DNA of 11,225 nt from positions 1 through 11,225 of the forward strand of contig JADLDX010000358.1 in assembly GCA_020846515.1 (NCBI GenBank), in the 5' to 3' direction. Shown in pieces: positions 6,871-11,225 of the stretch (position 1 is its first letter; every line of letters starts with the position of its first letter). The notes under the pieces were generated by a model that was not told the origin of the DNA, made no database searches, and was given only the letters and a program-made list of their open reading frames with translations. Position numbers and translations under genes: made by a program. This DNA comes from Pirellulaceae bacterium (GTDB taxonomy: Bacteria; Planctomycetota; Planctomycetia; Pirellulales; Pirellulaceae).

Positions 6871-6938
6871 ATTGCGGTCATCCACTGCCAGACATCCATA
6901 CCACCTCAACAGTGGTAAGACACTTCGGGATGACCAAT
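6871..6938 (-). other. Structured element in the rpsB-tsf spacer
   Basis: GGTCATCC (6876-6883) and GGATGACC (6928-6935) form an 8-bp outer stem around a second hairpin, TACCAC/GTGGTA (6899-6904 with 6912-6917). A competing pairing, CCACTG (6882-6887) with CAGTGG (6910-6915), would exclude parts of both. No coding potential is evident on the minus strand here. It could regulate tsf or the rpsB 3' end, but that is inference from pairing alone. Confidence 0.4.
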
Positions 6939-6974
6939 GGTTCTTGCGAATCGAATGTGATGGTTATGGAACAA

Positions 6975-7005
6975 GTGCTTCAGGGCTATGAACAACCCGA
7001 AGCAC
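6975..7005 (-). other. Stem-loop downstream of rpsB
   Basis: GTGCTTC-GGG pairs with CCC-(bulged T)-GAAGCAC on the minus strand, with a 10-nt loop. It begins about 35 nt after the rpsB stop. Only TTGTTCC follows, so it looks more like a stability, attenuator or processing hairpin than a full terminator. Confidence 0.5.
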
Positions 7006-7040
7006 TCGTCACCTGTACTGCTTTATGGATCAGCAAAAAT

Positions 7041-7817
7041 CTAAAGCTTCGCAGCCATGTCTTCATTGGCCACAGCTGCTGCTTTGGCACTAGCCTTCTC
7101 AGCTGCGGCAGCCGCAGCCTTTTGAACCTCTGGGTTTTCGGCTTTGCCAGCCAGCACCGCATCGGCCAACTGCGACATGATCAGCTCGATCGAACGAATA
7201 CCGTCGTCATTGCCAGGAATAGGCAGGTCAACCGACTCAGGATCGCAATCCGTATCGATCAACGCCACAGTCGTAATGCCCAAGCGACGAGCTTCGCGAA
7301 TCGCATTCTTCTCTTTGTTGGGATCGACGATCACCAAACACTGAGGCATGCGATTCATCGTGCGCAGACCGTTCAAGTTGCGATAGATCTTGCGATATTC
7401 ACGGTTGAGTGCCGACTGCATCTTCTTGGAGTAAGTATTGATCGCATCGGTATTCATGATCTGTTCGAGTTCGTCCAAACGACCCAAACGATTACGAATC
7501 GTGCGGAAGTTCGTCAGAGCGCCACCGAGCCAACGCTCAGAAACAAACGGCATCCCGCAGCGAAGTGCTTGCTCTTGAACGCTCTCGGATGCTTGCCGCT
7601 TGGTACCGACAAACAGTACCAAAGAGCCACTGGCGGCCACTTGATTAAGATATTTCTTGGCCCGTAGCAATCCGCGCAATGTTTCGCGGATATCCATGAT
7701 GTGAATCAGATTCTTGCGACCGTAGATATACGGCGCCATCTTCGGATTCCAACGACTGACGCGGTGACCAAAGTGAACGCCCGCTTCAATCAGTTTCTGT
7801 ACGAATTCGCTTTCCAC
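7041..7817 (-). CDS. rpsB: 30S ribosomal protein S2
   Basis: S2 binds late to the 30S head-body junction and is needed for S1 recruitment. The product is 258 residues. Family signatures are [23 protein letters not shown] near the start, [11 protein letters not shown], the [12 protein letters not shown] segment and the [23 protein letters not shown] stretch. The C-terminus is an Ala/Lys-rich tail. The frame extends to TTG at 7823, but GTG 7817 gives the spacing to GVHFGH that is normal in S2. AGGAAAGG upstream suits either start, with AAGG 8 nt from the GTG. It is the first gene of the cluster, with a promoter at 8023-8051 and a leader of about 200 nt. S2 represses its own operon through the leader in E. 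coli; that may apply here but is not shown. Confidence 0.96.
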   Translation of the reverse strand: MESEFVQKLIEAGVHFGHRVSRWNPKMAPYIYGRKNLIHIMDIRETLRGLLRAKKYLNQVAASGSLVLFVGTKRQASESVQEQALRCGMPFVSERWLGGALTNFRTIRNRLGRLDELEQIMNTDAINTYSKKMQSALNREYRKIYRNLNGLRTMNRMPQCLVIVDPNKEKNAIREARRLGITTVALIDTDCDPESVDLPIPGNDDGIRSIELIMSQLADAVLAGKAENPEVQKAAAAAAEKASAKAAAVANEDMAAKL

Positions 7818-7980
7818 AAACAAAACCTTTCCTGAAGCCCTTCAGAATCAATGCCCACACTGCGACCATTATCCAAGCCATCGACATAGCCTGCGGCCAC
7901 AAGTACCAGACACAGACCGCCAAGTGAGCGGCCTTCGATTCCCAATCAAAAGGGCAAATAACTAGCCGACGAAAACAATC

Positions 7981-7997
7981 ACCCCCACACCGGGGGT
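7981..7997 (-). promoter_or_regulatory. G/C-rich hairpin in the rpsB leader
   Basis: ACCCCC (7981-7986) and GGGGGT (7992-7997) form a 6-bp stem with a 5-nt loop. On the minus strand it is followed by GATTGTTTTCG, a partial U-tract. It starts about 20 nt into the predicted rpsB transcript, so it could be an attenuator or the target for S2 feedback. Confidence 0.4.
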
Positions 7998-8022
7998 AAA
8001 TAAACTTTTTCGCTGGGTCACA

Positions 8023-8051
8023 AGAATAGTGGTATCGACACGATTCGTCAA
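8023..8051 (-). promoter_or_regulatory. Sigma70-like promoter for rpsB-tsf
   Basis: On the minus strand, TTGACG (8051-8046), 17 nt and TATTCT (8028-8023) match 5 of 6 and 4 of 6 consensus bases at ideal spacing. The start site would be near 8016, about 200 nt before the rpsB start codon. A heptamer repeat tract begins 13 bp upstream of the -35 box. Confidence 0.65.
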
Positions 8052-8063
8052 CGGCTTCACAAG

Positions 8064-8119
8064 CTGTTAGCTGTTAGCTGTTAGCTGTTAGCGGTTAGCG
8101 GTTAGCGGTTAGCGGTTAG
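8064..8119. repeat. Heptamer tandem repeat, 4x CTGTTAG + 4x CGGTTAG
   Basis: There are eight perfect 7-bp units: four CTGTTAG followed by four CGGTTAG, with a single-base block switch. This is a simple-sequence tract prone to slippage. It lies just upstream of the rpsB -35 box and downstream of the 8307-9962 gene. It is not coding in any supported frame. Confidence 0.95.
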
Positions 8120-8145
8120 CGGGGAGACGTTTCAATTTAAGCGGA

Positions 8146-8216
8146 GCAGCGCAAGCTGCCCGGTGTTTCTCTGAGAAAAGCCAAGCGGAACCGGACGGCT
8201 GTCTCCGATTCCGCTT
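8146..8216 (-). terminator. Possible weak terminator region after the exported-protein gene
   Basis: AAGCGGAA (8183-8190) and TTCCGCTT (8209-8216) form an 8-bp stem, with inner CGGA/TCCG pairing. On the minus strand it is followed by GGCTTTTCTC, a short T-run. A second hairpin, GCAGC-GCAA-GCTGC (8146-8159), has a GNRA loop. The region could end the transcript of the gene at 8307-9962, but the T-run is poor. Confidence 0.35.
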
Positions 8217-8268
8217 TAAGTAGAGCGTCCTTGTCGGACTGGCCCAGCTGAAAATGCCATGACATCGG

Positions 8269-8288
8269 TCGTTAGTCTTGACTAACGA
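8269..8288. promoter_or_regulatory. Near-perfect 20-bp palindrome TCGTTAGTC-TT-GACTAACGA
   Basis: Nine-base arms flank two bases, 18 nt after the stop codon of the exported-protein gene. It lacks a T-tract, so it may be an operator-like site or a 3' stability hairpin. The role is unknown. Confidence 0.45.
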
Positions 8289-8306
8289 GCTTGTGATGAT
8301 GGTTTA

Positions 8307-9962
8307 CTAAAAGCCGGGGCCACCACCCTGGCCGGCCTGGACGGCGGCGCCGATGCCTTTCAGCACGCCTTCTTCCACGATTACTTGGTAGAGCATGCCG
8401 CGAGGAATCAGATTGTTGAGCACGCGGATCTTGTCCTTGCCCTCGGTTTGTTGCATGAGAGTAGCCGCGCTTTCCACCAGAGGATTCGGTGAAACGGTTT
8501 GCACGAAGGCCAGGACTTGACCGACTTCGACAATCATCTCACCCGGGGTTACCTTGATGTTCTTGGTCGAGGCCAAGCGATCTAAGGCCGACTTGATGAC
8601 AGCATCTCCATCCGGATCAAGCGACACGAAAAAGGCCTTGGCACCGGTACCAATGACCAGTTTCAACTCGGATCCAAAAACTTTCTCGACCTTGGGATCG
8701 TCGGTTTTGATTGGAATACTGACTTTGTGCAGATTCACATTCTGATGCTTGCCGTAGTTAAATTCGAACTTGGGAACTTCTGGGCCTGTGCCCAGCGAAG
8801 CGACCAGTTCCTTGACTTCCTTTTCAATCTCCATGCCATCTGCTACTGAACCGCCGAAGACCGCACGGACTTTGCCGTCGTTCAAGGCCACTGCACCGCC
8901 TCCATCGAACTTGCCGCTATCAATCGTCTTTTCCAAGACGGCGATCATGCCCTTGATGAACTTCTTGAGGGAATCTTTATTGGCAGCTGGCAGACTACCG
9001 CTATCGTCGATTTGCTTTTCGAGCTGGCCCGTTACGTTGCTGAGATTGCTTTTCGCCAGGGCTTTGTCCCCATCAGAGATGAGCGACGTGGAACGAAGCG
9101 TCATCGCTGCGCCTTGGATCAACAATCCCGTGAAGTCCGAGGTCATGCCTTGCAGTTTGTCCATTTGCGAGGCCAGTTCGGAACCAGAGATGAACTGTGC
9201 GCCGACATCGATTTGCAATTTTTGTGAGGTCGATGCTGCGTTCAGGCCGATCAGCACTTGCTCTGTTTCGTTGAGAAGACGTTCCATTTGCTTGATGGAA
9301 GCCTTCCCCATTTCTTCGGCAGCAGCTTTCTCTTCCGGGGATTGACCGTCCTGCACAGCCAACGAACGCTCGAAGCCCTGCTTCATCTGCTCGATCGCTG
9401 CATCGCGCATTTGGGCGGGCAGAGCCTGCAATTGGACACGCACGGCGATGTCATACTTATTGGGCGTATCGCCCAGGAGAGTGGCTGGATCGGCGGGTAA
9501 AGATTTGAAATCGTCTTCGCTTTGGCTGACGTACAACCACTTACCAGCATCCTTGGCATAAATCGTGCGGCCACCGACATCAAAGGCGAACTTGCCGCTG
9601 CCTAAGTCTTCCGCAAACTGTCCGGAACCTTCCAGGGCCTTGAAAAACTTGCTGCGGTCGTCCAGTGGCAAGAACAACAAAGGCACTGGCTGGCCTTCCA
9701 CGATAGCAATCGTTACGCCCGCTGGTCGCTTTCCGTCCAGCCCATTGGTTACTTGCTGAGTGAACATCTTGCCCATGGCACCAATGCTGGCGGCACCACA
9801 AGATTTCATCAGGTAGGTGAAGTCTTGGAGCAGACGATCCAGCGGTGCAATCGAAACGACGGCTACAGGTTTGTCCGGCCCCTGACTGAGCGCGACTTGG
9901 GATGTGGACATCCCGAGAGTGAAAATGGTCGCTAGAGCGACCAGGCTGCGAAATGTCCGCAT
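8307..9962 (-). CDS. Exported protein of unknown function
   Basis: This 551-residue protein begins with a classical Sec signal peptide. It has charged MRTFR, a hydrophobic stretch to about residue 18, and probable cleavage near VALSQG (23-28). It is therefore expected outside the cytoplasm. The mature part is soluble-looking. It has repeated hydrophobic-beta segments such as VTIAIVEGQPVPLLFLPL and KLVIGTGAKAFFVSLDPDGDAV, and a helical charged middle (about 190-240 and 310-345). Only one Cys is present. The C-terminus is Gly-rich, ending GQGGGPGF. No catalytic motif, lipobox or anchor is evident. ATG 9962 is supported by AGGAG 6 nt upstream. It appears monocistronic, 152 nt after msrA. I do not recognise a named family. 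Its size and style resemble planctomycete secreted hypotheticals, which is a weak resemblance. Confidence 0.85.
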   Translation of the reverse strand: MRTFRSLVALATIFTLGMSTSQVALSQGPDKPVAVVSIAPLDRLLQDFTYLMKSCGAASIGAMGKMFTQQVTNGLDGKRPAGVTIAIVEGQPVPLLFLPLDDRSKFFKALEGSGQFAEDLGSGKFAFDVGGRTIYAKDAGKWLYVSQSEDDFKSLPADPATLLGDTPNKYDIAVRVQLQALPAQMRDAAIEQMKQGFERSLAVQDGQSPEEKAAAEEMGKASIKQMERLLNETEQVLIGLNAASTSQKLQIDVGAQFISGSELASQMDKLQGMTSDFTGLLIQGAAMTLRSTSLISDGDKALAKSNLSNVTGQLEKQIDDSGSLPAANKDSLKKFIKGMIAVLEKTIDSGKFDGGGAVALNDGKVRAVFGGSVADGMEIEKEVKELVASLGTGPEVPKFEFNYGKHQNVNLHKVSIPIKTDDPKVEKVFGSELKLVIGTGAKAFFVSLDPDGDAVIKSALDRLASTKNIKVTPGEMIVEVGQVLAFVQTVSPNPLVESAATLMQQTEGKDKIRVLNNLIPRGMLYQVIVEEGVLKGIGAAVQAGQGGGPGF

Positions 9963-10114
9963 GCAAGTCTCCTAATCAGCAGAACGTTGAGGTAACAGGT
10001 GTACGATCAGAACAGACGCTAAACTACCGCAGAATCGATAGCCTGACCAGTCGGTGCATAACGCGTACCCCTGATTCGGCATTGAAGTGAAAATATTTAC
10101 ATCCCGTAATTTGG

Positions 10115-10879
10115 TTAAGGTGTTTTCATGTACGCCTTGAAGAACTTCTCTAGCTTCTCAACTTTGCTGCGCACTACGACCTGGCAGTAACGACTGCTGG
10201 GATTGCGGTTGAAGTAATTCTGGTGATCTTCCTCGGCAGGATAGAATTCGGTCAGCGGTTGGATGAAGGTCACGATGGGCCCATCAAAGACCTTGGCCGC
10301 ATCTAACTTCTCCTTAATTTCCTTGGCCAGGCGAGCCTGCTCGTCATTATGGGTGAGGATAATGCTGCGATACTGTGTGCCTTCATCGTGGCCTTGGCGA
10401 TTAAGGGTGGTTGGATCGTGCGTTTTCATGAAGATTTCCATGAGTCGCTCGAAGGTGACTTTACTGGGATCGTAGGTGACTTGCACAACCTCCGCATGCC
10501 CGGTTCGCCCGGTGCAAACTTGCTCATAAGTCGGCATTTTGGTCGTACCGCCCGCATAGCCAGAGACCACCTTCTCTACGCCATCGACTCTCTGTAGCAC
10601 CGCCTCTACGCACCAAAAACAACCACCGCCAAAAGTTGCCTGTTCCATTTTCGATTTCTGCTCTTTCTTGAACGCTTGCGAACTGGTTTGCGAATTCTTG
10701 TCACCTCCAGCGCCGGCGTCACTTTTTTTCGAAGCACCGTCATCGGCTGTCTCTGCAGATTTTTGGAATGGTTGCGAGACACCGTTTGAGGCCTGCGGAC
10801 GCAAGCTCAACCAAGCAGCGACGCAAATAACCATGCCCAAACTCATACGGCCAAGTAGCAAGGCGAGACTACGGTCCAT
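10115..10879 (-). CDS. msrA: Peptide methionine-(S)-S-oxide reductase MsrA, membrane-anchored or exported
   Basis: MsrA reduces methionine-S-sulfoxide in proteins back to methionine. The catalytic domain (about 78-254) starts EQATFGGGCFWCVEAVLQRVDGV, with nucleophile Cys87 in GCFWC. It also has VSGYAGG, YEQVCTGRTGHAEVVQVTYDP, the HDPTTLNRQGHDEGTQYRS block and EDHQNYF. A single resolving Cys232 lies in SSRYCQVVV. Before it are about 77 extra residues: a hydrophobic segment (about 4-27) suited to a signal anchor or signal peptide, then a Ser/Lys/Asp-rich linker. The enzyme is therefore probably extracytoplasmic, unlike the cytosolic E. coli MsrA. ATG 10879 has AGGA upstream. An internal ATG at residue 78 could give a cytosolic form. 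It is a single gene; no msrB is seen. Confidence 0.94.
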   Translation of the reverse strand: MDRSLALLLGRMSLGMVICVAAWLSLRPQASNGVSQPFQKSAETADDGASKKSDAGAGGDKNSQTSSQAFKKEQKSKMEQATFGGGCFWCVEAVLQRVDGVEKVVSGYAGGTTKMPTYEQVCTGRTGHAEVVQVTYDPSKVTFERLMEIFMKTHDPTTLNRQGHDEGTQYRSIILTHNDEQARLAKEIKEKLDAAKVFDGPIVTFIQPLTEFYPAEEDHQNYFNRNPSSRYCQVVVRSKVEKLEKFFKAYMKTP

Positions 10880-10917
10880 GAAATTTTCCTCGAAAGAATG
10901 ACTGTGGGAGGCTGTCT

Positions 10918-10923
10918 ATTATA
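10918..10923 (-). promoter_or_regulatory. Candidate -10 box for msrA
   Basis: A perfect TATAAT lies on the minus strand about 39 nt before the msrA start codon. No acceptable -35 box is found at 16-18 nt. A TTGTCA is nearby, but only 7 nt away. The promoter is therefore only suggested. Confidence 0.35.
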
Positions 10924-10960
10924 GGGTGCCTGACAAGGGTCATGATACGGGGGCACTATA

Positions 10961-11078
10961 TAACCCTCCCGCTGCGTAGCAGCGGGAACTAACCCTCCCG
11001 CTGCGTAGCAGTGGGAACTAACCCTCGCGTAGCAGTGGGAGGGTCGACTGGCGTCAGCTCAGTCGGGGAGGGGGCCTC
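10961..11078 (-). repeat. Modular palindromic repeat family 1, inverted partial copy D with internal tandem duplication
   Basis: It reads as the reverse complement of copy A: TTAGTT-side first, CCCTCCC/GGGAGGG arms, then GGCGTCAGCTCAGTCGGGGA. The A-type left arm (GCGGCGC...) is missing, with GGGCCTCCCGTGC in its place. A 29-bp unit starting TAACCCTCCC is tandemly repeated at 10961-10989 and 10990-11018, with a shortened third at 11019. Each of the two full units holds a hairpin such as CCCGCTGCGTAGCAGCGGG. It lies upstream of msrA, about 80 nt from its start. Confidence 0.7.
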
Positions 11079-11080
11079 CC

Positions 11081-11225
11081 GTGCTAACCAAGGCATGAAG
11101 CATCTCGCTGCGAGCTCGCCTCTGCGGCGCACGCACCCTCCCCGAAAAAACAGGCTGCAGTAGCGCCTGTTTTTTCGACCCTCCCGGGCGCTGCGCTGGG
11201 AGGGTTAGTTCTGCTGCTGCGCAGC
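11081..11225 (+). repeat. Modular palindromic repeat family 1, copy C (runs off window end)
   Basis: It starts GTGCTAACCAAGGCATGAAG like copy A, continues through CTCTGCGGCGCACGCACC, and carries the same terminator module as copy B. It then has CCCTCCC-(GGGCGCTGCGCT)-GGGAGGG and TTAGTTCTGCTGCTGCGCAGC at the window edge. It is head-to-head with copy D. Confidence 0.78.
11145..11175. terminator. Bidirectional intrinsic terminator inside repeat copy C
   Basis: AAAAAACAGGC (11145-11155) and GCCTGTTTTTT (11165-11175) form the same 11-bp stem as in copy B, with a different 9-nt loop. Conserved stem and free loop suggest that the hairpin itself is what is maintained. Confidence 0.75.

Noticed and set aside
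6804..7667. Long plus-strand open frame of 287 codons opposite rpsB
   Set aside because: It is fully antisense to rpsB and its spacer, has no recognisable domain, and its composition follows from the S2 codons on the other strand.
7818..7823. TTG start for rpsB
   Set aside because: It adds two residues before the usual S2 N-terminus. GTG 7817 gives the normal spacing to GVHFGH, although the ribosome binding site allows both.
10929..10936. TTGTCA as msrA -35 box with TATAAT
   Set aside because: The boxes are only 7 nt apart, far from the 16-18 nt needed.
10961..11018. CRISPR-like 29-bp repeats
   Set aside because: The units are directly adjacent with no spacers, only two are complete, and they derive from the interspersed repeat arm; no cas genes are seen.

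Overview
The window looks like chromosomal DNA of a planctomycete, probably a Pirellulaceae-type organism. That is an inference. It rests on a multi-pass membrane protein with an N-terminal zinc ribbon and a Pro/Ser-rich linker, a large exported protein of unknown function, frequent TTG/GTG starts, weak ribosome binding sites and roomy intergenic regions full of palindromic repeats. All clearly recognised genes are core or housekeeping functions. I see no transposase, phage, toxin-antitoxin, defence or biosynthetic cluster.

Layout. (1) 66-288, minus strand: tRNA-Leu(GAG) then tRNA-Ala(CGC), with a hairpin-rich spacer and a sigma70-like promoter at 353-380. (2) 726-1852, plus strand: a two-gene unit of a 4Fe-4S assimilatory APS reductase (cysH) and an Rrf2-family regulator. 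(3) 2066-3853, minus strand: a zinc-ribbon/multi-TM protein flanked by interspersed repeats. (4) 4409-7817, minus strand: the translation/nucleotide cluster rpsB-tsf-pyrH-frr. It has a promoter and a ~200-nt leader before rpsB, a structured 304-nt rpsB-tsf spacer and a strong intrinsic terminator between tsf and pyrH. (5) 8307-9962, minus strand: an exported protein of unknown function. (6) 10115-10879, minus strand: an MsrA carrying an N-terminal membrane anchor or signal. (7) 10961-11225: a dense cluster of repeats running off the window end.

The most unusual content is non-coding. A modular family of ~130-bp palindromic elements occurs four times, at 1913-2047, 4064-4188, inverted at 10961-11078, and 11081-11225. 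All copies share CCCTCCC-type arms. Their central module is swapped: two copies carry an A6-CAGGC...GCCTG-T6 hairpin that should be a bidirectional terminator, and two carry an unrelated AGCTGACGC-type module. A second family (24 of 26 positions identical) sits inverted on both sides of the zinc-ribbon gene. An eight-copy heptamer tract lies just upstream of the rpsB promoter.

In functional terms, rpsB (S2), tsf (EF-Ts), pyrH (UMP kinase) and frr (ribosome recycling factor) form the classic bacterial growth cluster. The tsf-pyrH terminator would let the organism set pyrH-frr output below rpsB-tsf. The cysH-Rrf2 pair suggests local regulation of sulfate assimilation. MsrA appears to repair oxidised methionine outside the cytoplasm.
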